This document shows positions 7,513-16,333 of a DNA stretch of 49,975 nucleotides, piece by piece. The notes beneath the pieces were generated by a model that searched no databases, was not told the DNA's origin, and saw nothing but the letters and a program-made list of their open reading frames with translations. The stretch's first letter is position 1. Every line of letters begins with the position of its first letter. The DNA is from DATDDB01 sp041490205 (GTDB lineage: Bacteria; Pseudomonadota; Gammaproteobacteria; Burkholderiales; Gallionellaceae), in NCBI GenBank assembly GCA_041490205.1, contig JBGPSQ010000002.1, forward strand, positions 1 through 49,975, written 5' to 3'. A program made the position numbers and the translations under genes.

Positions 7513-10467
7513 ATGTTCAGCCTGAATAAAAGAAAGCTTTCCGCCTTTAGCGAAATACCGGGTAAAACCGTCTCTTCAAGCAAGGCTGATTCCAGTCAGC
7601 TTGCCGAGAGCGAAGCCTGCAAAAAACGCGGAGACGGTTACTTTGGCGAAGGCAAGCTTGAGGATGCAATAGCGTGCTACCGGCAAGCGATTGCCATTAA
7701 TCCGGATTTTGTGCGTGCCTATAACAACCTCAGCAATGCATTGAGGGAGCAGAAATTATTCAGAGAAGCGGAGGATTGCCTGAATCGGGCCATCCTGATA
7801 GATCCCAAGATGGTTTATTCATATTACAACCTGGCATCCTTGCAACATGAAGAAGGAAGGTTGCTCGAGGCATTACAGAATTTTAATAAAGCAATTGAAA
7901 TTAACCCGGATTTTTCAGAGGCACACACCTTCAAGGGCATAGTGCTCGATAAGCTCGGCAAAACATCCGATTCAGGTGCCGGGAATGCGGCGCCAAGGAC
8001 AGGAGTTACTCCCATCGGGGACGGTGATTCGATTACTTCGCACGCAATCGGTAAAAGCGAATCCTTGAAGAATCAGGGGGACGTCTGTTGGGATAACGGA
8101 AAACTGGAAGAAGCCGCAGGGTATTATCAACAAGCCATTTCATGCAATCCCGATTATTCAGAAGCCTATGCGAGGCTGGGTTTCATTTCCCGGCTGCAAG
8201 GGAATCTGAAAGAGGCGGTGGCGCTTTTCCGTAAAGCTGCCTTGATCGATCCAAACGTAGCGGAGGCTCATCTATATCTCGCTACTGCCCTCATGGATAT
8301 GGGGCAAAATGCCGAAGCTGAACCAAGCTTTCGGCGCACGCTCGAACTGAATCCGGATTCAGCCGAAGCCCATAACGCTCTGGGCATTTTGCAACGCAAG
8401 TCCGGGCGCCGGCCGGAAGCAGAAGCAAATTACCGCCGTGCCCTGACACTGAACCCGGATTTTGTCGTAGCCCACAATAACCTGGGCAACTTGCTTTTGG
8501 AAATGGGACGACTGCCGGAAGCCGAAGCTTCCTATCGCCGTGCCCTGGAACTGAAACCGGATTACGCAGAAGCACATTTCAATCTGGGTAATCTGCTTGA
8601 GGAAAACCATCGTCTGCCCGATGCAGAGGCATCTTTCCGCAGGGCAATAGACATCAAGCCGGATTTCGTCGAGGCACACTACAATCTGGGCATTGCCCTC
8701 TATGATCTGGGAAGACTGGACGAAGCCGAAGCCAGCTTCCGGAAGGTGTTGCAATTCAAGCCGGACTACACTTTGGCTCTTGATAGCCTTGCTTCGCTAT
8801 TGAACGAGCGAGGTGATTCAAAAATGGCCTTGAGTACAATCAGGCAATCGCTGCGAATCGAAGAAACGGCCGTGGCAAAAGATATATTTGTTTCGTGCAT
8901 GCATCGCCTGCGTTTCAATCAAGTCGACAGCGAGACTCAAGATGCATTGGTTCGCGCCTTGACCGAGCCTTGGGGTAACCCGGGCAAACTGGCCCGGATC
9001 AGCAACGATCTGCTCAGGCATCAGCCTGACATCGCAGAGTACATCGCGCGCGCATCCAAAGCCTGGCCTGGGCGGCTGTCAACACAAGATTTGTTCGGAA
9101 CATCCGGCATAAACACCATCGCCGGTAATGAACTGCTGTGCGCCATGCTCGATTCGACATTCATCTGCGACATTGAAATGGAGCAGTTTTTAACCATGGT
9201 GCGGTATGCCATGCTCAATGCCGCAACGGAGGCAAAAACTGCTGACGCAGAGAACGCAGCGGTTTTGAGATTTTGCAGCTCGTTGGCGCGTCAATGCTTC
9301 ATCAATGAATACATATTTTCCTGCACCAATGATGAAATCCGGCAAGCAAGCAAATTGCGAGATGCGCTGGGTGCGGCGTTGGAGGCTAAAGCACCTGTAC
9401 CGGCTCTTTGGCCGCTAGTGGTGGCAACCTACTTCCCGCTCAACTCCATTCCCTTTGCCGGTCGGCTTCTGAATGATCAATGGCCGGATGTAGTCTCGAA
9501 TGTGTTGCAGCAACAAGTTCTCGAGCCTGCTGAAGAAATGCGATTGCGCGCCACCATTCCCCGGCTGACCGGCATTGAGGATGGAATTTCCATCAAGGTT
9601 CAGGGACAGTATGAAGAAAACCCTTATCCGCGTTGGGTAAAAATTGCATCCTACGACAATGCAATGAATCCCATCGAATATTTACGCCGAAAATTTCCTC
9701 TTGCTTCAATCAAGGGCGATAGAGGGCATGGCGGCTTTGATGTACTCATTGCCGGTTGCGGCACTGGCCGGCAGTCAATTGAGGCGGCGCAAAAATTTCA
9801 GTACGGGCAGATGCTGGCCGTCGATCTGAGCATTAGCAGTCTTGCTTATGCCAAGCGAAGGTCGCGGGAAATGGGTTTTGTCAAAATCGAGTACGCACAG
9901 TCAGACTTGCTGAAGCTGGGTTCAATTGGCCGCAGCTTCGATGTCATCGAGAGCGTCGGCGTACTCCACCACCTTCAGGATCCGTGGGCTGGATGGAAGG
10001 TATTATTGTCTCTGCTGCGCCCCGGCGGGTTCATGATGCTGGGCTTTTACAGTAAAGTTGCCCGACGGGAAATCGTTGAAGCGCGGGCAATAATCGCCAA
10101 GCATGATAGTGGTATCACAGCCGATGAAATTCGGCAGTCCCGCCAGGATTTCCTGAATTTAAGGCAATTATCAAATTTCGGAACCATATTGAATACATCG
10201 GATTTTTACAACCTCAGCGCCTGTCGTGATTTGCTTTTCCACGTTCAGGAACACCAAATGACGTTGTCTGGCATTGATGTTTTTCTCAAGGAAAATAATT
10301 TGGCGTTTCTGGGATTTGAGATGGAGTCCAATATACTTCATGCTTATAAACGGCGCTTTCCTCAAGATCATGCTGCCACCGACCTTGGCCAGTGGCAGAC
10401 ATTTGAGCATGAAAACCCCAATACATTTTTTGGAATGTACCAATTCTGGGTTCAGAAGTTGAATTGA
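7513..10467 (+). CDS. TPR-repeat protein with C-terminal SAM methyltransferase domain
   Basis: A 984-residue soluble protein. Three TPR units occupy about residues 30-131. A linker follows, then seven or eight more from about 180 to 450, with typical signatures such as AHNNLGNLLLEMGRLPEAEA and AHFNLGNLLEENHRLPDAEA. A helical region leads to a motif QYEENPYPRW (about residue 700), and then a class I methyltransferase: SAM loop DVLIAGCGTGRQSIEAAQ near residue 742 and VLHHLQDPWAGW near 816. Similar TPR-methyltransferase fusions occur in betaproteobacteria and cyanobacteria, where the acceptor is generally unknown. The near-identical central TPRs suggest recent internal duplication. Confidence 0.85.
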   Translation: MFSLNKRKLSAFSEIPGKTVSSSKADSSQLAESEACKKRGDGYFGEGKLEDAIACYRQAIAINPDFVRAYNNLSNALREQKLFREAEDCLNRAILIDPKMVYSYYNLASLQHEEGRLLEALQNFNKAIEINPDFSEAHTFKGIVLDKLGKTSDSGAGNAAPRTGVTPIGDGDSITSHAIGKSESLKNQGDVCWDNGKLEEAAGYYQQAISCNPDYSEAYARLGFISRLQGNLKEAVALFRKAALIDPNVAEAHLYLATALMDMGQNAEAEPSFRRTLELNPDSAEAHNALGILQRKSGRRPEAEANYRRALTLNPDFVVAHNNLGNLLLEMGRLPEAEASYRRALELKPDYAEAHFNLGNLLEENHRLPDAEASFRRAIDIKPDFVEAHYNLGIALYDLGRLDEAEASFRKVLQFKPDYTLALDSLASLLNERGDSKMALSTIRQSLRIEETAVAKDIFVSCMHRLRFNQVDSETQDALVRALTEPWGNPGKLARISNDLLRHQPDIAEYIARASKAWPGRLSTQDLFGTSGINTIAGNELLCAMLDSTFICDIEMEQFLTMVRYAMLNAATEAKTADAENAAVLRFCSSLARQCFINEYIFSCTNDEIRQASKLRDALGAALEAKAPVPALWPLVVATYFPLNSIPFAGRLLNDQWPDVVSNVLQQQVLEPAEEMRLRATIPRLTGIEDGISIKVQGQYEENPYPRWVKIASYDNAMNPIEYLRRKFPLASIKGDRGHGGFDVLIAGCGTGRQSIEAAQKFQYGQMLAVDLSISSLAYAKRRSREMGFVKIEYAQSDLLKLGSIGRSFDVIESVGVLHHLQDPWAGWKVLLSLLRPGGFMMLGFYSKVARREIVEARAIIAKHDSGITADEIRQSRQDFLNLRQLSNFGTILNTSDFYNLSACRDLLFHVQEHQMTLSGIDVFLKENNLAFLGFEMESNILHAYKRRFPQDHAATDLGQWQTFEHENPNTFFGMYQFWVQKLN

Positions 10468-10569
10468 GCTTCTCGTTGAATGGCTGCAATTGGCGCACTC
10501 TGGCCGTTCGACATCCCGAAGCAGCCAGCCGGTCAGGGTGTGGCCTGGGGACTGGCAATAGACGCAGGG

Positions 10570-11058
10570 CTAAAGGCTGCGGATTTTTTGCAGCAGGGCA
10601 GTGGTGGAACGTTCGTGCAGGAAAGGAATGCTGTGCACCAAGCCGCCCCAGCTCTGCACTTCTTTTGCGCCGACGATTTTGTCCGGCGTCCAGTCGCCGC
10701 CTTTCACCAGCACATCCGGGCGGCAGGCCAGGATCAACTGGAGCGGCGTATCTTCCTCGAAGGGCACTACCAGGCTGACAGATTCGAGCGCGGCCAGCAC
10801 GGCCATGCGGTCATTCTGTGTATTCACCGGGCGATCGCCGCCCTTGCCCAGGCTTTTGACGGAGGCATCGCTATTCACGCCCACCACCAGCGCCAACCCC
10901 AGGGCGCGCGCCTGGGCGAGATAGGTGACATGCCCACGGTGGAGGATGTCGAAGCAGCCGTTGGTGAATACCAGCGGACGCGGCATTGCGGCGGCGCGAG
11001 CGGGAAAATCGGCTCGGGTGCAAATTTTGTGTTCGAAGTCCATGGTTTCTGTGGGCAA
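10570..11058 (-). CDS. rfaE2: D-glycero-beta-D-manno-heptose 1-phosphate adenylyltransferase
   Basis: Transfers AMP from ATP to heptose 1-phosphate, producing ADP-heptose for the lipopolysaccharide inner core. The 162-residue protein is the stand-alone adenylyltransferase half of HldE. The nucleotidyltransferase signature TNGCFDILHRGHVTYL contains the H-x-G-H motif, and VKGGDWTPDKIVGAKEVQSW is the second family block; the kinase half is absent. It lies 9 bases downstream of the BON-domain lipoprotein gene on the same strand, next to a GmhA/DiaA-family gene. Confidence 0.93.
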   Translation of the reverse strand: MPTETMDFEHKICTRADFPARAAAMPRPLVFTNGCFDILHRGHVTYLAQARALGLALVVGVNSDASVKSLGKGGDRPVNTQNDRMAVLAALESVSLVVPFEEDTPLQLILACRPDVLVKGGDWTPDKIVGAKEVQSWGGLVHSIPFLHERSTTALLQKIRSL

Positions 11059-11067
11059 TAACGGGCT

Positions 11068-11598
11068 CTAGTCGAGATACTCGAAGAGCAAAACCACGCC
11101 CCGCACCTTTTTCGTGGTGCTGGCAATCTCGGCGGCGGATGTACCTTCCTTGCGGTGCACGGTGCCCATCAGGAACACGGTGCCGTTTTCTGCAACTACC
11201 TTGATCTGGCCGGCATCGAACGCGTTGCTGCCGCGGAAGCGGCGCTTGATGTCGCTGGTGATCCAGCTATCGCTGGTGCGCGTGGCGACTCCACTGATGT
11301 CGCCCACCACTAGTTCATTGTTGACGGCCCTGACCTTGGGTACGCTGGCGACGAGTTTTTCGATTTCGGCCCTGGAAGCTTCGCTCGATACTTCGCCGGT
11401 AAGCAGCAGGCGGCGGTTGAAGCTGGCGGCGTTCACATGCACCCTGCCGCTATGCCCTCTGTTGATGCGCGAAATGGCATCCTTCTCGATGTTTTCGTCG
11501 TCAAAGACCGAGACGGCTGGGAGATTTTGCGGGGTGACGCATCCCGGCAAGACGGCCAAGAATGGAATCACCAGGAGGATGAGAAAAATCAGGCGCAT
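11068..11598 (-). CDS. dolP: BON-domain outer-membrane lipoprotein (DolP/YraP-like)
   Basis: A 176-residue lipoprotein. The N-terminus MRLIFLILLVIPFLAVLPGC ends in a lipobox with the lipidated Cys. Two BON (phospholipid-binding) domains follow: INRGHSGRVHVNAASFNRRL to NNELVVGD, and IKRRFRGSNAFDAGQIKVVA to VVLLFEYLD. In E. coli, DolP maintains outer-membrane integrity. The longer frame would read through diaA; the ATG at 11598 overlaps the diaA stop by one base (TGATG), indicating coupling. The gene order matches E. coli yraL-yraM-yraN-diaA-yraP. Confidence 0.9.
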   Translation of the reverse strand: MRLIFLILLVIPFLAVLPGCVTPQNLPAVSVFDDENIEKDAISRINRGHSGRVHVNAASFNRRLLLTGEVSSEASRAEIEKLVASVPKVRAVNNELVVGDISGVATRTSDSWITSDIKRRFRGSNAFDAGQIKVVAENGTVFLMGTVHRKEGTSAAEIASTTKKVRGVVLLFEYLD

Positions 11599-12188
11599 CA
11601 ACCTTCGCCCAGTAGCAGGTGGTCTATGGCGTCGCACATGCAGTGCAACACCAGCAGGTGCACTTCCTGGATGCGCGCGGTGCTTGGCGATTCGACGCAA
11701 ATATGATGGTCGCCGGGTTCCAGGATCCTTCCCATTTCGCCGCCATCGCGCCCGGTGAGCGCAATCACGGTCATGTTGCGCTCGTGCGCCGCATGGATGG
11801 CTTCCACTACACTGGGCGAGTTGCCGCTGGTGGATATCGCGAGCAACATGTCGCCCTGCATGCCCAGTGCGCGCACCTGCCGGGAGAATACCAGCTTGTA
11901 TTCGTAGTCGTTGGCGATGGAGGTCAATATCGAGCTGTCGGTGGTCAGGGCGATGGCCGCCAGGGCCGGGCGCTCGATCTCAAAACGGTTCACCAGTTCC
12001 GCTGCAAAATGTTGCGCGTCCGCCGCCGACCCGCCGTTGCCGCAGGCGAGGATTTTACCGTCGCGCATCAGGCATTCGACCAGCGCGCTCGACGCGTCGG
12101 CGATGGGGCGCGCGAGCGCGTCTTTTACCTGCAATTTGGTTTGCGCGCTGGCTTCGAAATGTCCGTTGATTCTGCCTATCAGATCCAT
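11598..12188 (-). CDS. diaA: SIS-domain protein: DiaA or phosphoheptose isomerase GmhA
   Basis: A 196-residue SIS-fold protein with GKILACGNGGSAADAQHFAA, AISTSGNSPSVVEAI and a C-terminal EVHLLVLHCMCDAID. Two related functions are possible. DiaA binds DnaA and promotes initiation; GmhA converts sedoheptulose 7-phosphate to heptose 7-phosphate. Synteny (lpoA-yraN-here-dolP) is that of E. coli diaA, and dnaA is only 2.6 kb away. The adjacent rfaE2 instead favours a heptose role. Annotation pipelines often call such betaproteobacterial proteins phosphoheptose isomerase, and both roles may be served. Confidence 0.85.
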   Translation of the reverse strand: MDLIGRINGHFEASAQTKLQVKDALARPIADASSALVECLMRDGKILACGNGGSAADAQHFAAELVNRFEIERPALAAIALTTDSSILTSIANDYEYKLVFSRQVRALGMQGDMLLAISTSGNSPSVVEAIHAAHERNMTVIALTGRDGGEMGRILEPGDHHICVESPSTARIQEVHLLVLHCMCDAIDHLLLGEG

Positions 12189-12230
12189 GTTGCGGAAAAC
12201 TCGTGAAAACGAAAGCGGATATTACCCCAA

Positions 12231-12572
12231 TCAAGCGCTAAAAGCATTTTTGAGCCACTCGATCTGCGTGCCGTCCGCAGAGTGCAACAACAGTGCATCG
12301 AAACGGCAGGGCGGAATTTTGCGCAGGGTGGAAAGATAATGCCGGGCAGTGAGCAAAATCTTGCCCTGTTTTGCGGCGCCTATGCTGGCGGCAGCCCCGC
12401 CGAAATCGGCGCGGGAGCGCAACCGCACCTCGACAAAAACCAAGGTGGCGCCGTCCTGCATTATCAGGTCAATTTCGCCGAAACGGCAGCGGTAATTCTG
12501 GTGCAGCAGCGAAAGTCCGTTTTTTTTCAGGAAGTCCGCTGCCAGTTGCTCTGCCCGCGCCCCGCTACTCAC
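12231..12572 (-). CDS. yraN: YraN-family (UPF0102) putative nuclease
   Basis: 113 residues with the Holliday-junction-resolvase-like fold of UPF0102. The diagnostic blocks are GARAEQLAADFLKKNG, YRCRFGEIDLIMQDG and VFVEVRLRS, giving the E / D / ExK pattern of PD-(D/E)XK enzymes, with Arg in the position usually occupied by Lys (EVR). Biological role is not settled. Its start overlaps the lpoA end by four bases. Confidence 0.92.
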   Translation of the reverse strand: MSSGARAEQLAADFLKKNGLSLLHQNYRCRFGEIDLIMQDGATLVFVEVRLRSRADFGGAAASIGAAKQGKILLTARHYLSTLRKIPPCRFDALLLHSADGTQIEWLKNAFSA

Positions 12573-13804
12573 TCTTCCTCGACAGGATCCGTGGCTGCAG
12601 GCGCACTGGCAGCGGCGGCTCGTTTTGCCGCCTTGAGCTGGGACTGCGCCTCGGGGGTCAGGCCCATGCCCTGTTTGAATTCCGCCAAGACAGCCTCGCG
12701 GTCGAACTGGTGATTCGGATTGAGGCGGATCGTGCCGGTCACGCCATCCATCGGCATGGCACTTTGCTGGTGGCCGTCGATCATGATGCGGATCAGGCGG
12801 TAAGAGTCTATCCCGAGTGCATATAACCGCTCCATGTCGGTTTCGAGCGGCGGATTGGCGCGCTGATACCTCACCACTACTGCGTGATCCGGCTGCAACA
12901 ACCAGGGCATATCCAGGAAGACGATGTCGCGCAGGTCATAATTGACCAAGGTATCCGCATTGCCATTGAAAATCTGCGATGTGGAATACACCGGCAGCAT
13001 GGGGTTGATAAACGGGCGGAACATGCGTGCCTTCTCCGCGTTTGCGGCCACGAAAACCACATTACCCGGATCGATGGGCAGGTCAGCAAAAATGGTGTTG
13101 TCGCCCTTGAAAATCCTGGTCGCGGCGATAATTCCACCCTGCTTTTTCCATTCGTCCGTGAAGGCCTGCACCAAGCGCTTGGATAACGGCGTATCGGTGC
13201 TGACGATGACAGCGGAGTGCAAATCCGCTACCGAAGCCAAGCGCGCCGCCTGGCGCGCCTCATTTTCCAAAACCAACCCAAAGAAATAGAATTTTTCAGG
13301 TGCCTTGGCCTCCACCCGGTTCAGCGCCAGGGTGGGTACGGGAATGGGCTGTGTAGCGAGCGCCGCCACGCCTGCGGGCGTTAGCGGCCCGACCACGGCT
13401 TGAGCGCCATTGGCAATCGCCTGCCGGTATAGCATCGCGATTTCCTTGCTTTCATCGGAACAGGCATAAATACGGATCGGCAGCGCGCCAGGCTGCGCCT
13501 TGCTCGCCGCTATGAAACCTTGTTCCACCACTTCTGCGGCCTTTTCCAAAGCGGCTGACTTGAGCGGCAGCAAAAGCGCGATGTGGGGCTGTGCGGTGGG
13601 CGTAAGCACTATAGGTGGGACAACCGTTGTAGAAACCGGAGCCGATGCGGCCGCGGGAGCAGATGCCGGGACAGGAACGACAGGCTGCACTGTTGCCGGA
13701 TGCGCGGGAGCCGCCGGTGGCGTTACCGGGGCATGGGTGGCAGTACAGCCTGCGGTAACGTATAGTGCGGCAAGTATGACCAAACGGTAGAAAAAGCGAT
13801 GCAT
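12569..13804 (-). CDS. lpoA: Penicillin-binding protein activator LpoA-like lipoprotein
   Basis: A 411-residue lipoprotein of the LppC/LpoA family; in E. coli, LpoA activates the peptidoglycan synthase PBP1A from the outer membrane. The signal is MHRFFYRLVILAALYVTAGC with a lipobox. An Ala/Pro/Val-rich linker (about residues 24-70) follows, then the periplasmic-binding-protein-like domain starting PHIALLLPLKSAALEKAAEV. It is much shorter than the E. coli protein because the N-terminal TPR-like domain is absent, as in other betaproteobacteria. The ATG overlaps that of divergent rsmI by six bases. A charged/Ala-rich C-terminal tail ends TDPVEEE. Confidence 0.9.
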   Translation of the reverse strand: MHRFFYRLVILAALYVTAGCTATHAPVTPPAAPAHPATVQPVVPVPASAPAAASAPVSTTVVPPIVLTPTAQPHIALLLPLKSAALEKAAEVVEQGFIAASKAQPGALPIRIYACSDESKEIAMLYRQAIANGAQAVVGPLTPAGVAALATQPIPVPTLALNRVEAKAPEKFYFFGLVLENEARQAARLASVADLHSAVIVSTDTPLSKRLVQAFTDEWKKQGGIIAATRIFKGDNTIFADLPIDPGNVVFVAANAEKARMFRPFINPMLPVYSTSQIFNGNADTLVNYDLRDIVFLDMPWLLQPDHAVVVRYQRANPPLETDMERLYALGIDSYRLIRIMIDGHQQSAMPMDGVTGTIRLNPNHQFDREAVLAEFKQGMGLTPEAQSQLKAAKRAAAASAPAATDPVEEE

Positions 13805-14665
13805 GGCAGCCCAAAACGGAAATTAGAGTGCGCATTATATGTAGTTGCCACGCCAATTGGAAATCTAGGTGACATCACCCTGCGGGCGCTGGAAATACTA
13901 TCCAGTGCCGATGTCATCGCAGCCGAAGACACGCGAAACACCGCCCACCTGCTTAACCATCATGGAATTGCCGCCGGACGCCTGATGGCACTCCACCAGC
14001 ACAACGAACGCATGGCCGCCGAAAGCATCGTAGAAAGGCTGGCGCAGGGCCTGTCTATCGCCTTGGTAACCGATGCCGGCACCCCGGCGATCAGCGATCC
14101 CGGCGCATTACTAGTGCAGTTGGTACGCGACGCTGGTTTCCGCGTCGTACCCATCCCCGGCGCAAATGCCGCAATGGCTGCGCTATCCGCTTCCGGAATA
14201 AGCACCGCGCACTTCCTGTTTTACGGATTCCTTCCCAACAAGCCAACCGCCCGCCGCCACGAATTGCAAGCGCTTGCACACCTGCCTTACACCTTGGTCT
14301 TTTATGAGGCACCGCACCGTATCCTTGAGTGCGTGGCCGATTTGCGGGCGACATTGGGTAGCGAACGCACAATAGTGTTTGCGCGCGAGCTTACAAAAAT
14401 GTTTGAAAACATCCACATGAGCACACTGGATAAAGCGGCGGACTGGTTGAATGCCGATACCAACAATCTGCGCGGAGAATTTGTCCTGGCGGTCTCAGGA
14501 ATAGATATGCCGCAGGACGAAAAAGAAGCGGAAGCCGAGCGTATCCTGTCCATCCTGATTGAAGACTTACCCCTCAAACAAGCCGTTCAATTATCAGCAA
14601 AAATATCCGATTTTAGCCGTAACAAACTGTACCAGCGCGCCTTGCAACTTTACAAACAGGAATAA
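13799..14665 (+). CDS. rsmI: 16S rRNA (cytidine-1402-2'-O)-methyltransferase RsmI
   Basis: Ribose methylation of C1402 in the 16S rRNA decoding centre. The 288-residue tetrapyrrole-methylase-fold protein has the signatures LYVVATPIGNLGDITLRAL, AEDTRNTAHLLNHHGI and ALVTDAGTPAISDPG, and the C-terminal RsmI helical domain. No alternative start codon lies between the ATG at 13799 and the conserved strand, so the overlap with lpoA appears real. It is 98 bases upstream of dnaA on the same strand. Confidence 0.95.
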   Translation: MHGSPKRKLECALYVVATPIGNLGDITLRALEILSSADVIAAEDTRNTAHLLNHHGIAAGRLMALHQHNERMAAESIVERLAQGLSIALVTDAGTPAISDPGALLVQLVRDAGFRVVPIPGANAAMAALSASGISTAHFLFYGFLPNKPTARRHELQALAHLPYTLVFYEAPHRILECVADLRATLGSERTIVFARELTKMFENIHMSTLDKAADWLNADTNNLRGEFVLAVSGIDMPQDEKEAEAERILSILIEDLPLKQAVQLSAKISDFSRNKLYQRALQLYKQE

Positions 14666-14763
14666 GCCAAGCATGTGATTTTCCCCTGTGGATATCTTTT
14701 CATTTTGGCGGTAAAATCGACATCCTGATTCCTATCTATAATTACAAGCCGGCAGCCCATATC

Positions 14764-16110
14764 ATGACCAATACATCTTTATGGGATTCCTGCCTGCTTT
14801 TCTTCGAAAACAGCCTCCCCTCCCAGCAGTTTAATTCGTGGATAAAGCCATTAGTATTTGAAATGGAAGGGGAAAAAATCATATTAGCTGCTCCCAACGG
14901 TTTCACCCTGAAAATCATCCAGGAACGGTTCCTGCCTGAAATATGCAAACAAGCCGAAAATTTCCTTGCTTTTAAGCCATCAGTTGAATTACGTCTGCGT
15001 AAAGCGCAGCCCCCAGCCATGCCGGTTCATGAAAACAAGAACCACGCACAGGTTCTGGTCGGCAAGACCGAACAAAAATCCAACAAAGGGCATAACAAAA
15101 TCAACCCCACGCTCTCGTTCGATAATTTTGTGCTGGGCAAGGCCAACCAGTTGGCCCATGCCGCCGCGCTCCAGGTTGCCGAATCCCCCGGCACGAGCTA
15201 CAACCCCTTATTCGTCTACGGCGGTGTAGGGCTGGGCAAGACGCACTTGATCCAGGCTATAGGCAATCACATCAAGAAAGAGAATCCGAAGGCAAAAATC
15301 TGCTATGTGCACGCCACGAACTACGTTTCAGACGTAGTGCGCGCGTTCCAAACAAAAAACTTCGATGAATTCAAGCAGTACTACAATTCGCTTGACCTGC
15401 TTCTAATCGATGACATCCAGTTCATCGCAGACAAGCCGGGCACCCAGCAAGAGTTCTTCTACACGCTGACTTCCTTGATCGAAGGGCACAAGCAGGTCGT
15501 GATCACCTGTGACACCTTTCCAAAGGAGATTTCCGGGATGGAGCCGCGCCTTACCTCCCGCTTCAGTTGGGGCCTGACGGTGGCCCTGGAGCCGCCCGAG
15601 CTCGAAATGCGGGTCGCCATCCTGCTGCAGAAAGCCATCCAACTGAATAACCCGATAGATGAAACTGTCGCATTTTTCATCGCCAAGCATATCCGTTCAA
15701 ACATTCGCGAACTGGAAGGTGCGCTGATACGCATTGAAGCCTTTTCCAAATTCCATAAACAGCCGATCACCATTGAGCTCGCCAAAGAAGCCTTGAAAGA
15801 CCTGCTGGCCATCCAGAATAAGCAGGTTTCGATCGAAAACATACAAAAAACCGTTGCTGATTTTTATCGCATCAAGCTGGTCGAACTGCTATCCAAAAAA
15901 AGGACCCGCGCCATTGCGCGTCCTCGCCAGATAGCGATGTACCTCGCGCGGGAACTGACTCAAATGAGCCTGCCCGAAATCGGGGCCGCATTCGGGGGGC
16001 GCGACCATACGACAGTCATGCATGCATGCAAGACTATCGAAAACCTGCGGGGCGTCGATGCGGCATTTAATGCAGATTTCAATCTATTGAACCAGACATT
16101 GCGGAGTTGA
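14764..16110 (+). CDS. dnaA: Chromosomal replication initiator DnaA
   Basis: ATP-dependent initiator that binds DnaA boxes and melts oriC. It is 448 residues. The N-terminal DnaB-interacting domain is at about 1-85. The AAA+ domain has Walker A GGVGLGKTHL and Walker B LLLIDDIQFI. The C-terminal helix-turn-helix carries the signature GGRDHTTVMHACKTIE. A one-mismatch DnaA box (TGTGGATAT, 14687-14695) lies in the 98-base upstream region, consistent with autoregulation. Unlike most relatives, rpmH is not adjacent. Confidence 0.98.
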   Translation: MTNTSLWDSCLLFFENSLPSQQFNSWIKPLVFEMEGEKIILAAPNGFTLKIIQERFLPEICKQAENFLAFKPSVELRLRKAQPPAMPVHENKNHAQVLVGKTEQKSNKGHNKINPTLSFDNFVLGKANQLAHAAALQVAESPGTSYNPLFVYGGVGLGKTHLIQAIGNHIKKENPKAKICYVHATNYVSDVVRAFQTKNFDEFKQYYNSLDLLLIDDIQFIADKPGTQQEFFYTLTSLIEGHKQVVITCDTFPKEISGMEPRLTSRFSWGLTVALEPPELEMRVAILLQKAIQLNNPIDETVAFFIAKHIRSNIRELEGALIRIEAFSKFHKQPITIELAKEALKDLLAIQNKQVSIENIQKTVADFYRIKLVELLSKKRTRAIARPRQIAMYLARELTQMSLPEIGAAFGGRDHTTVMHACKTIENLRGVDAAFNADFNLLNQTLRS

Positions 16111-16333
16111 ATGTTATGGCCGTTCGGATAACTTATGTAAATGCTGTGGTTAACTTGTGGATAACTGACCTATTTTTTTCAAACAGCGATGTTATGCACA
16201 AAGCAAAAGTTGCTTCATCCTGATGTATGCACAATGTTGTAAGTGGCCAAGTAATTGCAAAATAGGAAATTAATAGCGTTATCAACAAAAAGCTGCTCAA
16301 TTATTATCAGTATGAATTAAAGGATAATTAAAT
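16111..16333. other. oriC: Probable chromosomal replication origin (oriC)
   Basis: The AT-rich dnaA-dnaN spacer holds a cluster of DnaA boxes. TGTGGATAA at 16156-16164 is an exact reverse-strand consensus. Near matches are TGTGGTTAA (16145-16153), TTATGCACA (16192-16200), GTATGCACA (16225-16233) and TTATCAACA (16279-16287). A T-run at 16172-16179 and the A/T-rich stretch 16255-16335 could be the unwinding region. Location and box density support oriC; a GC-skew plot was not computed. Confidence 0.8.
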
